In this document: positions 16,459 to 26,208 of the stretch, in pieces | How the letters are laid out: every line of letters begins with the position of its first letter | Position numbering within the stretch: position 1 is the stretch's first letter | The notes under the pieces: generated by a model | Told to the model about the DNA's origin: nothing | Database searches by the model: none | The model's input: only the letters and a program-made list of their open reading frames with translations | Position numbers and translations under genes: made by a program | Source of the DNA: Myxococcales bacterium | GTDB lineage: Bacteria; Myxococcota_A; Polyangia; Polyangiales; JADJMO01 | Assembly (NCBI GenBank): GCA_016709545.1 | Contig: JADJMO010000025.1 | Span: forward strand, 62,001 to 126,000 | Direction of reading: 5' to 3' | Length of the DNA: 64,000 bases

Positions 16459-17259
16459 ATGACCTACTACGAGCGCAAGTTCGCCTGGGTCGATGAGGGA
16501 CTGGACGTCGCCTATCGTGCCTCCGCCGAGACCCAGACGCTGACCCTCGAGCTGGTCTGCGACTCGGAGGTGACGCAGCTCGGCGTCGACGATCTCGTCG
16601 ACGTGCTTCGCTTCGGTGGCGCCGGCGGAGCGATCTTCGCGCCTCGGTCGGTCTCCGGGCGCCTCCTCCGCGGTGACCTCTGGGCCTCGGCGAAGCGCCA
16701 CACCTTCGAGCTCGAGGTGGCCGGGATGGACCGGCTCTTCGTCCGGTGCCTGATCGAGAGCCTCACCCTCTCGGCGATGGCGCCGCAGAAGGTGCTGAGC
16801 CTGACGATCCGCGGCTCCCTGCCGCTCGACACCTCGCCGCTGTCGGTCGACACCGAGGGGGCGAAGAAGTGGCTGCGCGATCCGGACGCCTTTCCGGGGC
16901 AGTTCGTCGAACCCCCGTTCGTGGTCCGTGCGCGCCGCGCGGCCAGCGCACGGCAGGCGCGCATGACGGTCGCCTTCTCGCGCGCGCTGACCAAGAAGGA
17001 GTACGACACGTTTCACCATGCGTGGCTCACCGGCGACACCTTCCTCGCCGGTGGGCTCGACGCCGCAGGTCTGGGCTACGCGCCCAAGTCGGGCGCGCGC
17101 CTCTCCCGCTCGGGCGTCGAGCTGAAGATCGCCTACAGCCAGCTCGACGTGCGGCCACGGCCGGCGCTCGACCTGTGGGTCAACATCCTGCATCGCTTCC
17201 ACCACGACGGCGTGCCGATCGAGCGGTTCGACATCGCGCTGGCGGGGCTGACCGACTGA
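16459..17259 (+). CDS. hypothetical protein
   Basis: 266 aa from the ATG at 16459 (MTYYERKFAW); an in-frame upstream ATG is possible but lies over the divergent promoter region. It looks like a soluble alpha/beta protein without signal peptide or membrane segment. Two similar-looking halves with mixed strand patterns are hinted at but no domain was recognised. It is convergent with the frameshifted repeat-companion gene, 28 bp apart. Confidence 0.6.
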   Translation: MTYYERKFAWVDEGLDVAYRASAETQTLTLELVCDSEVTQLGVDDLVDVLRFGGAGGAIFAPRSVSGRLLRGDLWASAKRHTFELEVAGMDRLFVRCLIESLTLSAMAPQKVLSLTIRGSLPLDTSPLSVDTEGAKKWLRDPDAFPGQFVEPPFVVRARRAASARQARMTVAFSRALTKKEYDTFHHAWLTGDTFLAGGLDAAGLGYAPKSGARLSRSGVELKIAYSQLDVRPRPALDLWVNILHRFHHDGVPIERFDIALAGLTD

Positions 17260-17287
17260 ACGTGCTCGCTGACGCGAGCAGGAGCGG

Positions 17288-19767
17288 TCACGGCGTGAGG
17301 AACTCGATGCGCCCGCCCAGCGCCACGGCGAGGCTCGCGCCGTCGGGCGCCGCCGAGAGCGCCGCGAGTTCGCTCGACTCGAGCAGCACCTTCGGCCTGC
17401 CGCCCGCGCGGTCGCACGTCAGCAGCCGCCCGTCGTCGAGATACGCGAGGCGTCCGTCGGCGAGGAACGCGAGACCGTGCGAGAAGGCGGCGAGCGGGTG
17501 GCGCGCGATCGGACGCAGCTGGGCGTCGGTCAGGAGGAGCGTCTCCCGCGAAGCGAAGGCGCACGTGCCGTCCGCGGCCACAGCGGCGCGCCCGAAGTAG
17601 TCGATGTCCACGCTCCGCGCCCGGCCCTGCGGGTCCACCGGCGCGAGCAGCGCCTTCTTGCGAGGGCGGGCCATCAGCACGTGGGCCTCGCCGGCGAGCC
17701 AGAGCATCGTGTAGCAGCCGTCGGCGATCGGTCGCTGCGAGAGGCAGCGTCCAGTGGCGAGGTCCCACAGGCAGAGGAACTGGTGGTTGGTGTCCCCGCT
17801 CGCCGTGAGGAGGCGGTGTCCATCGGCCGAGAAGCAGAGGAGACGCCCGTTGCCGAGGTGGGCGTCGAGCCGGTGTCGTCGATTGCCTTCGAGGTCGCCC
17901 ACGAAGACCGGGCCACCGTCGACGACGGCGAAGAGCCCTGCCCCGCCCGACGCGGCGAGCAGGCCCCCTCGGGTCTCCAGCATCGTCGTCGGGGTGGCGG
18001 TCGGGAGATCGACGCGCACGACCGCCCTTCGTCCAGGGCGATCAGGGTTCGCTCCATCGGCCAGGTGAGCGCACGCACCTCGCGGAGGGACGCCTTCTCT
18101 GGCAACTGCGAGACGCCCGGCGCGATCGACGAGGCGTGCAGCGTGTGCAGCTCGCCCCCCACGCCGGTGAGGTCCACCGTGCGGAGCCGCGTCTGCTGTC
18201 GCGCCGCCTCGAGCAAGCGGCCGACGGCGGTGGCATCGAGGGGTGCGGCCCGGGGCGCGTCGTTCGGTCGCACGACCACCCCGGTGAGGGTCGCGGGGGG
18301 CAGCCCGTCGACGACGGTCGCGAGAAGGTCGATCACGTCGCCGACCGTCTCCGACAGCGCGCCGTCCGCACCCCGCCGGAGCTCGACGCGCTGTCGGGCC
18401 CAGTTCTCGTAGACGAGCCGCTCGACCCCGGGGAGGCCCTCGGCCTGGCTCAACCAGTCTTCCCAGCGGGGCTCCGAGCGCGTGCGGAGCACGATCTCGC
18501 GGATGGCCTGCGCGCGCTGGAGACGCGGGACGAAGCTCCGGGGAGGGTCGCCGAGGACGACCGCGCGCAGGTGCGGGAGCCGGTCGGTGGTGGCCAGCGC
18601 GTCGAACGCGTCGCGGTCCCTGACCTGCGAGGCGTCGAGGCGCTCGATGAGCCAGGGCTGCGCGGCCGCGGTGAGGCAGCCGATCGACGCGTCGTGGACG
18701 TCGACCTCGCGCAGGGAGCGCATGCGGGGGTCGATCCAGAAGATCCAGCGCGCCTGGTCGGCGGGGATCGGGCTCGGGACGACGTGGGAGAGCCGCTCGA
18801 TCGTCGCCCACTCGGGCGCCGCCCCGCAGGCGCGCACGTCGGCTTCCTTTCGGAAGGCCACGCGACACGCGACCGGGAAGCCACGGGCGAGCTCGAGCTG
18901 GCTCTTCGGGACGAATGCATCGATGCGACCGAGGAAGCCACGAGCGTGGGCGGCGAGGAGCTTCGAGAGACGCGCACGCGAGGCGTCGTCGAGCTCGGGC
19001 CGGAGCTGCAGCGCGATCAGCTCGCCGCGCGGATCGCCGCGCTCCATGAGGAAATCGGCGAGCACGGCGCGCGGCGCGTCGTCGTCAGGGCGCTCGTACA
19101 CCTCGCGCAGCAGATCCTCGAGCAGGCGTGGTCCGGGCGTCGGCGCAGGCGTCGGTCCGAGCGAGGCCGCCATGGCAGTGAGCCTTCGCGCCTCGCTGGC
19201 CGTCAGGGCGGCGCTGGTCGCTCGCGTGTCCGCGCGCAGGGCGACGAGCGTCCGTCCGACCGCCGCCGCGAGCCAGGCGCGCTGCGCCTTGCGGAAACCC
19301 CAGCCCGCGGGCGCGGCCTCGAGCGCAGGGATCGAGCGTGGGTCGGCCATCTCGCGCACACCGTCCAGGATCGCCGTCCACGTCGCCCTCGACGCGCTGG
19401 AGGTGAAGGGGGCGGCGGTCACCAGCTCGACGAGCGCCCGTGCCGTCCGCGGATCACGGCCACGCGCGACCAGCGCGGCGACGCGCTCCGCGGTGTCGGC
19501 GAGCGTCTTGCCGCGCACGGAGGCGATGGCGGCGCCGAGGTCGGCGGATTCAGCGCGCTCGACGAACGCGAGCCAGGCCGCCGCGTCGGCGATCTCTGCC
19601 CGGGGCAGCCGCGCGTCGATCGCGTCGACGAGGTGGGCGATCTCCGCGAGCGGCCTCCGCTGCCAGGCGCGCAGCAGCACCGCGAGGGCCGTGCGGGGCT
19701 CGTCTGCTGCGAGGCTCTCGTCGGCTTGATCGAGGGCCGCGCCGAGCGAGGTCGTCGTCCTCTCCAT
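17288..19767 (-). CDS. repeat-companion (TIGR02996-type) protein with beta-propeller tail, frameshifted
   Basis: One gene of about 825 codons interrupted by a single-base shift near 18022-18031. The first part (ATG at 19767) has TPR-like helices and, near residue 220, the repeat-companion domain with ERPDDDAPRAVLADFL and ERGDPRGE. The second part, in another frame, continues with WD40/YVTN-like units such as RLLCFSADGHRLLTASGD and AFLADGRLAYLDDGR. Continuity across the break (a GAAGGGCGG stretch read best with one extra base) suggests a sequencing indel more than a dead gene. The family is common in planctomycetes and myxobacteria, with no proven function; it is paralogous in design to the gene at 29521-31646. 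Confidence 0.7.
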
Positions 19768-19817
19768 GCGGCGAAGCTACCCTACGGATGAGGCGCGTGC
19801 ATCCAGCGCGTGGCCCG

Positions 19818-20069
19818 TCAGAGGGACGTCCCTGTGCAGTCCGCGGGCGCCTTCGACGTCGGCTGCTGCGAGGGCTCCAGCTTCGCACCGTCCATGCTGA
19901 TCGGGTCTTCCCAGGGCCCCGACGGCGTGGTCGACACGCCCTTCGGGCAGGGCACGTCGATCCCCTTGCGCGGCGGGTGGTCGTCGAGCGGCACGCGGGG
20001 GGGCGCCGCTTGGCGCGGGGGCGCGACGCACGCGAGCGCGCCGAACCCGAGAACGACCACGTAGCGCAC
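19818..20069 (-). CDS. small lipoprotein
   Basis: 83 aa from a GTG at 20069. VRYVVVLGFGALAC is a short lipoprotein signal. The mature part is Pro-rich with two further Cys. No family recognised. It lies 50 bp upstream of the repeat-companion gene on the same strand. Confidence 0.5.
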   Translation of the reverse strand: MRYVVVLGFGALACVAPPRQAAPPRVPLDDHPPRKGIDVPCPKGVSTTPSGPWEDPISMDGAKLEPSQQPTSKAPADCTGTSL

Positions 20070-20175
20070 GACGCGAGTGTAGCCCGGCGCCGCTGCCGCT
20101 GCTGGCCACCCGTGGGTGATCGCGCGCCGCGCCGCTGTGCTGGTGGTTCGGACCGCGTGCTCGTACGTTCGGCAA

Positions 20176-20676
20176 ATGCACCGCTCGACGATCCTCTTCA
20201 CGGGGGCGCTCGCCTGCGCAGGGTGTCGCGAGCCGACCGTGACGCAAGGCGTCCCATTGGAGTTCCGCACCCCAGAGGATCCCGCCGAACTCTCCGAGCT
20301 GGGCAAGGCGCTCGCCCAGGACGGCGGCGCGAGCACCGGTGACCACATGTACCTCGTGACGGGCAGCGTCTCCAAGGACGTCTGGACGACGGGCTGGGCG
20401 TCGATCCCCCACGCGTCCCACCCCGAGTACGCCTTCGCCGGTCCGCTCGGCTGCGTGGGTCAGCGCTTCAAGACCAAGCTCACGCGAAGCACGCGGCTCG
20501 ACATCGGCTACACGGCGCAGAAGGCGTTCGTGATCGTCGGCGAGCAACCGTACGTCCTCGCGAAGCCGCCTTCGGTCGAAGGAAAGTCGCTCGTGTGGTC
20601 GGGGGACTTCCTCCACCCCGACGGGACCGCGCGCCCGTTCACGCTGCGGATCGACTGCCCGCTGCCGGCCAAGTGA
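20176..20676 (+). CDS. lipoprotein, unknown function
   Basis: 166 aa from the ATG at 20176; signal STILFTGALACAGC. The mature domain is mixed alpha/beta and has two more Cys (PLGCVG and IDCPLP) that may pair. No family recognised. The next lipoprotein gene follows in the same direction 40 bp downstream. Confidence 0.65.
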   Translation: MHRSTILFTGALACAGCREPTVTQGVPLEFRTPEDPAELSELGKALAQDGGASTGDHMYLVTGSVSKDVWTTGWASIPHASHPEYAFAGPLGCVGQRFKTKLTRSTRLDIGYTAQKAFVIVGEQPYVLAKPPSVEGKSLVWSGDFLHPDGTARPFTLRIDCPLPAK

Positions 20677-20716
20677 GGGCTCGACGGCTCTTCCACGATG
20701 CCGATCCGCTGGTATC

Positions 20717-21349
20717 GTGCGCACCATGACGAAGTCGGAGCGAGCAGCGTGGCTCGGCCTGCTGGTGCTGGGGGTCGTGGGGTGTGGCAGCAGCGAGACG
20801 CCGGTCGCCGCAGACGACACCGGCAGCCTCGTGGACGCCGTCGGCGACGGTCCGTCGGACACCACCGCCGACGCGGTCACGGATTCCGGTGCCGACGCGG
20901 CCGGCAGCGACACGAGCGCGGGCGACACAAGTACCAGCGACACGGCCGGAGCCTGCAACGCCCTGGCGAACGCCGCCGACGTTGTGACCACGCAGCAGGT
21001 CGCCGAGGCGCTGCCCTCCCTGAAGGGCGGATCGGTCGCCGAGGGCACCTACGTGGTGACCGCGGTCACCGCCTACACCGGTCCGGGGGCGACCGGCCCC
21101 AAGACGGGGACGACGATGCAGCAGACGATGCGCCTGGCCGCGGGCGCGTTCGACATCGTTCGCGTCCAGAACGGGGGCGCCGAGAAGCGATCGTCCGGCG
21201 CCTACTCCACGAGCGGCAGCGCGTTCACGCTGGGCGGCACCTGCCCGACCACGAGCTCGGTGCCGGTGGAGTACGACGCCACCGCGACGACGCTGCGGAT
21301 CTCGCTGGGTTCGACCATCAAGGAGATCCTCACGTACACGAAGAAGTGA
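20717..21349 (+). CDS. lipoprotein with Asp/Thr-rich linker
   Basis: 210 aa (207 if it starts at the second ATG at 20726). Signal WLGLLVLGVVGC; a linker of Asp, Thr, Ser and Gly to about residue 75; then a compact beta-rich domain (GTYVVTAVTAYTGPGATG to ILTYTKK) with two Cys. Surface display is likely from the linker type. Function unknown. Confidence 0.7.
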   Translation: MRTMTKSERAAWLGLLVLGVVGCGSSETPVAADDTGSLVDAVGDGPSDTTADAVTDSGADAAGSDTSAGDTSTSDTAGACNALANAADVVTTQQVAEALPSLKGGSVAEGTYVVTAVTAYTGPGATGPKTGTTMQQTMRLAAGAFDIVRVQNGGAEKRSSGAYSTSGSAFTLGGTCPTTSSVPVEYDATATTLRISLGSTIKEILTYTKK

Positions 21350-21481
21350 ACCGCCCCTCCGCGTGCACGCGACTCGGCGACCGACGTCCTCGATGTCCAG
21401 GTGCACGCGGCAGGGGGGGCGCGCGAGGGCGGCGTCCTGATCGATGTAAGGAGACCGGTGCCGTCCCGTTCAGGAGACTCG

Positions 21482-22022
21482 ATGCTCACGTTGCGCACGC
21501 TCCTTCCCGCGGCCAGCCTCGCGCTCTCCCGTCGCGACCGCCGCCGAGGCGTCCGACCGCGGCTACCTGGGCGACGGACAGCCCTGGATCGTGGGCGCCG
21601 GCGCGATCGTGCTCCGCGCGTCCGATCGGACCCAGGTCGCGGGTTCCGTGCGCGTCGGCCATCGCCTCGGCGACCTCGGCGACGTGCGCCTCGGGCTCGA
21701 CGTGGGCAAGGGCGTCCTCGCGCCCTTCGGCGAAGTGCTCCTGATGCCGGTCGAGCTCGGGCGCCTCACCCTCGGCGTCTCGGTCGCCGCGGGCCTACGC
21801 CGCGAGGACGGCGTGAACGCGTTCTTCGTGCGCGCCGCGCCGATGCTCGCCTTCCGGCCGTTCTCGATCGCGTCCCGCCCCGTCTGCTACGGGTGCCCCG
21901 TGCCGAACGATCACTCGCCGCTCCAGCTCGAGCTCGGTCTGCCCGAGGTCGAGGGCCGCTTCGCGAGCGGAAACTCCGCGCTGGCCGTCGGCGCCTCGCT
22001 GCGTGTGGCCGTCCGCTTCTGA
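21482..22022 (+). CDS. exported beta-barrel-like protein, frameshifted
   Basis: The signal peptide MLTLRTLLPAASLALS is in one frame from 21482 and the mature barrel-like part in another, with the break in the CCC run at 21528-21530. Removing one C gives SVATAAEAS and joins them cleanly. The mature part has alternating strands (RTQVAGSVRVGHRLGDLGDV, LGLDVGKGVLAPF) typical of small outer-membrane proteins, and a Cys pair (CYGC). About 180 aa when joined. Most likely a sequencing indel. Confidence 0.6.
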
Positions 22023-22147
22023 CGGCGTCGTGACCGCGACGGGGAGGGCGCCTGGTCTGGTCCACCCCGACGACCCCGGCGTTGCGCGGCGAGCCGGACC
22101 CTTGAGCAGCTCAGGCTCCCCCGCACCCGGGGTGGGGTGGTCGGCGC

Positions 22148-22747
22148 GTGGGGGCAGGCCGCAAGCGGCTCGCGCCGCGCACGCTCGTCCCCCACCGCCC
22201 CCGACCGCCGCACGTCGGCTGGGCCCCCGTCCACCTCACTCTCCGGTGCATGTCAGGATTGCCCTCGCTGCGCTCGATGGAGGTGTTCCCCGCGGTCGTG
22301 AGCGCGCTGCGCGCGTCGCAGGGCACCGCGTTCCGCGTGCTGCACTTCTCGGTGCAGGACAACCACGTGCACCTCCTGGTGGAGGCGTTCGATTCGGCGG
22401 CGCTGCGCAAGGGCGCGCGCTCGCTCGCCGTGCGGGTCGCGCGCGCGGTCAACCGCGCCTGCGGGCGCCGGGGCCGCGTGCTCGACGACCGCTACCACAC
22501 GCGCGCGTTGCGCACGCCGCGTGAGGTCCGGTTCGCGCTCGCCTACGTGCTGTTCAACTTCAAGAAGCACCAAATCCGCGTGCCCACCCGGCTCGACCCG
22601 TGCTCGTCGGCGCCCTGGTGCGACGGCCTGCGCGGTCGCCGGCCCGTCCCGCTCGAGGGCGCGCCCGTCGCCGCGCCGCACACGTGGCTCGCCAGGGTCG
22701 GGTGGCGACGCCACGGGCTCCTCTCGCCGGACGAGTCGCCGGCCTGA
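22148..22747 (+). CDS. IS200/REP-associated (RAYT-like) Y1 transposase
   Basis: 199 aa. The HUH motif is in SVQDNHVHLLVEA (His-Val-His), and after RGRVLDDRYHTRALRTPREV comes a segment YVLFNFKKH where Y1 transposases of this group carry conserved residues. These enzymes cut and join single-stranded DNA at hairpin ends. No left or right IS ends were found and it stands alone, which fits a RAYT, a domesticated relative linked with palindromic repeats. Its N-terminal 30 residues are Arg/Pro-rich and the start may be later. Confidence 0.7.
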   Translation: MGAGRKRLAPRTLVPHRPRPPHVGWAPVHLTLRCMSGLPSLRSMEVFPAVVSALRASQGTAFRVLHFSVQDNHVHLLVEAFDSAALRKGARSLAVRVARAVNRACGRRGRVLDDRYHTRALRTPREVRFALAYVLFNFKKHQIRVPTRLDPCSSAPWCDGLRGRRPVPLEGAPVAAPHTWLARVGWRRHGLLSPDESPA

Positions 22748-22767
22748 CGCGCGCGCGTCGCTGGCGG

Positions 22768-23760
22768 TCACGTGTCGAGCAAGAACGCGAGGTCCTCCGG
22801 TGGCACCGTCGTGTGCGCGGCGAGCGCGCGCACCTCCTCCGCGAAACGCGCGCGACCGCCGGGCATCGGCCAGGCGCGCGTGCGGGCGCCGAGAGCCTCG
22901 CAACTCGTCGTCTGCCGCAGACGCTCCTCCACCGCGGCGACGCCCGCAGCGTGGTGCAGTCGTGAACCGGCCTCCACGAGGCTCGCGATCAACGCCCCCC
23001 GAGCGTCTGGGCGCGCCGGGTACAGCGCGAGGAGCGGCGGCGGGACGCCTTCGACGAGCGCGGCCCGCAGACGGAGGTGGCCATCGAGGAGCACGTAGCT
23101 GCCGAGCGCGGAGACGTAGAGCAGGAGCACGGGTGGCAGCGTCGCGTCGCGTGCCCGTTTGCGCAGCCACGCGAGGCGCCCCTCGTCGGCGGGCGAAGGG
23201 CCCTGCAGCGGCCAGACGGTTCCCATCGGCGTCTCGACATCCCCCCAGCCGCAGGTCCAGTCGTCACGCGCGAACGCGACCCCGGCCGCCGCGCGCGCGA
23301 GGCCGTGGGCGAGGGGCGGCGGACCCGCGAGGCCATCGGACGGGTCGGTCGGATACCGCTCGCCTTCGGCCGCAAGACCGCTGCGCAGGGGCGCGATCGC
23401 CCACGCGCCGGAGAAGAGCGGGGTGTGCGGCGAGGCGTCGACGCCACCGAGGAACGCGATCATCCACGCGCGCCACCAGGCGAACGAGCCTGCCGGCGCC
23501 GCGACGCTCCGCACGTCTTCCGCGGTGATCGGACCGAGGACCTCCGGCGCCACAGCGCGCGACAGCCACGCGACGTCGCTCCACTCGTGGTGACGCGCGT
23601 ACGCCGCGGGGACGCCGCCGACGACCAGCCGCAGCTGTGTCCGCCCAGCGAGCTCGAGACGCGTCGACGGACGTGCGTCGTGGCCCGACACCGTGACCCG
23701 TAGCCCGTCCGAGGGCTCGTCGGCCACGAGCAGCCGCGCATCCTGCCATCGAACTGCCAT
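22768..23760 (-). CDS. hypothetical protein with ParB/Srx-like motif
   Basis: 330 aa, soluble. Residues about 215-250 read YVSALGSYVLLDGHLRLRAA then LVEGVPPPLLALY, close to the ParB/sulfiredoxin-type core (DGxxRLxAAxxxG). The N-terminal half is Trp/Gly-rich and unrecognised. In myxobacteria such proteins occur as stand-alone hypotheticals. Enzymatic activity is uncertain. Confidence 0.55.
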   Translation of the reverse strand: MAVRWQDARLLVADEPSDGLRVTVSGHDARPSTRLELAGRTQLRLVVGGVPAAYARHHEWSDVAWLSRAVAPEVLGPITAEDVRSVAAPAGSFAWWRAWMIAFLGGVDASPHTPLFSGAWAIAPLRSGLAAEGERYPTDPSDGLAGPPPLAHGLARAAAGVAFARDDWTCGWGDVETPMGTVWPLQGPSPADEGRLAWLRKRARDATLPPVLLLYVSALGSYVLLDGHLRLRAALVEGVPPPLLALYPARPDARGALIASLVEAGSRLHHAAGVAAVEERLRQTTSCEALGARTRAWPMPGGRARFAEEVRALAAHTTVPPEDLAFLLDT

Positions 23761-23786
23761 GGTCGAGCGAGGATAGCAGCGGGCGG

Positions 23787-24029
23787 CTACGGGCCTTCCG
23801 CATGACTCTCGAGGGGGCCGAAGCGAATCCGAAAGGTGGCGCTGGTCATGCCTGCCGGCACGACGCGACCGAACAGCGCGCGTGAGAGGCAGTATCTCTC
23901 CATGGCGCTGTACCCGGCCTCCAGGACCTCGACCTCGACGATCACGTTCCCGTTCGTGGAGAACCGGATCACGACGCCGCGCGTGATGCCACAGGCACGA
24001 AGGGGAACTGGCTGCAGCGCTCTGGCCAC
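23787..24029 (-). CDS. AgmX/PglI- or TonB-like C-terminal domain protein, N-terminus unclear
   Basis: 80 aa from a GTG at 24029. The pattern CGITRGVVIRFSTNGNVIVE then a Cys in ERYCLSRAL and a final VPAGMTSATFRIRF is that of the AgmX/PglI C-terminal domain seen in myxobacterial motility and TonB-like proteins. In frame upstream there is IALAAALGASC, a likely lipoprotein signal, but no good start codon; a frameshift near 24150 could hide it. The real protein is probably about 120 aa. Confidence 0.55.
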   Translation of the reverse strand: MARALQPVPLRACGITRGVVIRFSTNGNVIVEVEVLEAGYSAMERYCLSRALFGRVVPAGMTSATFRIRFGPLESHAEGP

Positions 24030-24153
24030 CGCCTTCAGGTCCGTGGCCTCTCCGGCGACCGAAACCGGCTGGGGAGCGCGGTCAGCCCCATCGCGTCTGC
24101 GAGAGCAGCTCGCCCCGAGAGCGGCGGCGAGGGCGATCGAGGACAGCTGCGCC

Positions 24154-25116
24154 TCACAGCGCGACGCCGAGGCCGAGCTGGCCGCCGAGCCACAGGCCGC
24201 CGATCGTCGTCGCGCGTTGCCCGTCCGCGAGCGCGCGCACGCTCACGAGCGCCACGCCCGTCTCCACGCCGACCACCGCGACCAGCGGCCCGTACAGCCG
24301 GACGTCGAGCCCCACGAACGCCGCGGGTCCGAGGAACGCCCCGCGCAGCGAGCGCCCCTCCACCGTCCCGTCGCGCGGCACACCCCCGAGCCGCGCGCTC
24401 CCGCCCCGCAGGCCGAGGCCTCCGTGCAGCCGCGCCGGCCCCGTCCGCGCCGCATAGGTCGCGAACGCGCCGACGCCGACGAGGTCCACGCTCACGTCGC
24501 CGAGGTCCGTCGCGCCGTGCCCCTGCACCGCCACGAGGTCGACCGACAACCCGAGGCCCATGTGGGCCGTCGAGAATCGCGTCCCGATCCCGAGCAGGAG
24601 GCCCGTGCCGTTCGCACCGGGAAAGACATGCGCGTCGAAGGCGACGTTCGCCCCGATCCGCGGCGCGAAGGCGCGCCGGTCGACCGAGTCGCGCACCGCG
24701 GCCTTCGCCTCCGGCGCGGGCGGAGGCCCCGCGGGCGCCACCACCGGCGTGGGGTTGGTCTCGAGCTCCGTCCAGCTCGCCGACACGAGCTCCGCGATCG
24801 CGATCGCGAGCAGGCGTGTGCGCGCCTTCGGGGCCGCGCTCCCGAGGTCGATCTTCCGCTCGAGAGACTTGCCGGTGATCGGGTCGTCCACCGTGAGCAC
24901 CAGCAGCGGCCCTTCGCAGCGCACCTTCACGCGCGTCACGTCCTTGGCCTCGGGGGCCAGGTCGGCGCCGAGCTCGATCTTCACCTGCGCCGCGACGCCG
25001 GCCTCGTCGACCCCCGCGCAGGTGTCCACCCCGAGTGACACCGCGGGGTGTGTGCTCCCCGACGCCGCCGGCGCCGCGAGCGCGAACGCCGCGAAAAGGC
25101 CCCACCATGCCCGCAC
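24154..25116 (-). CDS. exported protein with C-terminal barrel-like half
   Basis: 320 aa from a GTG at 25116. A signal peptide (WWGLFAAFALAAPAASG) is followed by a 100-residue domain with two Cys, a Pro/Ala linker (PTPVVAPAGPPPAPEA) and a C-terminal half of Gly-rich amphipathic strands ending LGLGVAL. This two-part layout (periplasmic domain plus barrel-like tail) is frequent in myxobacteria. No known function. Divergent from the GH16 gene, 46 bp apart. Confidence 0.65.
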   Translation of the reverse strand: MRAWWGLFAAFALAAPAASGSTHPAVSLGVDTCAGVDEAGVAAQVKIELGADLAPEAKDVTRVKVRCEGPLLVLTVDDPITGKSLERKIDLGSAAPKARTRLLAIAIAELVSASWTELETNPTPVVAPAGPPPAPEAKAAVRDSVDRRAFAPRIGANVAFDAHVFPGANGTGLLLGIGTRFSTAHMGLGLSVDLVAVQGHGATDLGDVSVDLVGVGAFATYAARTGPARLHGGLGLRGGSARLGGVPRDGTVEGRSLRGAFLGPAAFVGLDVRLYGPLVAVVGVETGVALVSVRALADGQRATTIGGLWLGGQLGLGVAL

Positions 25117-25162
25117 CCCCGCATGATGCGCGACTTGGCCCGCCCGCTGCTAGTCCCTCGGC

Positions 25163-26125
25163 ATGCGCGCGTACCTGGCCGTGTTCGTGGGGGGGTTCCT
25201 GGGTTGCTCGGGCTCCTCGGAGGGGCCGGTCGAGCCGACCGACGACGCTGGCGAAGAGGTCAGCGCCGACACGGGGACCCCGAGCCTCGACTCCGCGCCC
25301 GAGACCCTGATCGCCGACGCCGCCACCGACACGTCGAAGGAGGCCGCGCCCGTCGACGCGGCGACCGACACCGGCGGGCCCACGCTCCCCGGCTGGAAGC
25401 TCGTGTGGAACGACGAGTTCGACGGCCCCGACGGCGCGGCCGTCGACCCGAAGAAGTGGAACCACGACGTCGGCGGCGGCGGCTTCGGCAACGCCGAGCG
25501 CGAGTACTACACCGACGGTACCGCCAACGCCGTGCAGCGCGCGGGCGAGCTCGTGATCACCGCGCGCAAGGAGGGCGGGAAGACCTGCTGGTACGGCCCC
25601 TGTACGCACACCTCCGCGCGCCTCAAGACCAAGGGCCTCGCCGCGTTCACCTACGGGCGCGTCGCCGCGCGCATCAAGATCCCGCGCGGGCAGGGGATCT
25701 GGCCGGCGTTCTGGATGCTCGGCGACGACATCGACAAGAACGCGTGGCCCGCGTGCGGCGAGATCGACGTCCTCGAGAACATCGGCAAGGAGCCGACGAC
25801 CATCCACGGCACGATCCACGGGCCGGGCTACTCGGGCGGCGCCGGCATCGGCTCGGCGAAGTCGTCGACCACGCCATTCGCCGACGCGTTCCACGAGTAC
25901 GCCGTCGAGTGGGAGAAGGACGTGATCCGGTTCTACGTCGACGACGCGCTCTACGCGACGCGCACCCCGAGCGAGCTGCCCAAGGGCACCAAGTGGGTCT
26001 ACGACCACCCGTTCTTCCTCATCCTGAACCTCGCCGTCGGCGGCGGCTGGCCGGGCGATCCCGACGGGACGACGGTGTTCCCGCAGGAGCTGCGGGTGGA
26101 CTGGGTGCGCGTCTACCAGCGGTGA
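25163..26125 (+). CDS. GH16 beta-glucanase (laminarinase-like) lipoprotein
   Basis: 320 aa. Lipoprotein signal to Cys15, an Asp/Thr/Ala-rich linker to about 73, then a GH16 jelly roll. The catalytic motif GEIDVLENIG gives Glu200 (nucleophile), Asp202 and Glu205 (acid/base). Other marks: WNDEFDG near 83, GIWPAFWMLG near 178 and the end strand RVDWVRVYQR. The family cuts beta-1,3- or mixed-linked glucans. The linker suggests a surface-bound enzyme for feeding on polysaccharide or fungal walls. Confidence 0.92.
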   Translation: MRAYLAVFVGGFLGCSGSSEGPVEPTDDAGEEVSADTGTPSLDSAPETLIADAATDTSKEAAPVDAATDTGGPTLPGWKLVWNDEFDGPDGAAVDPKKWNHDVGGGGFGNAEREYYTDGTANAVQRAGELVITARKEGGKTCWYGPCTHTSARLKTKGLAAFTYGRVAARIKIPRGQGIWPAFWMLGDDIDKNAWPACGEIDVLENIGKEPTTIHGTIHGPGYSGGAGIGSAKSSTTPFADAFHEYAVEWEKDVIRFYVDDALYATRTPSELPKGTKWVYDHPFFLILNLAVGGGWPGDPDGTTVFPQELRVDWVRVYQR

Positions 26126-26208
26126 GCCTCGAGAGCGCCGAGTCGCGGTGGTGAGCGCAAGCAAACCGCTCATGGACGCCGGCCCAGTCGGTCGACGAGC
26201 ATCCCCGC

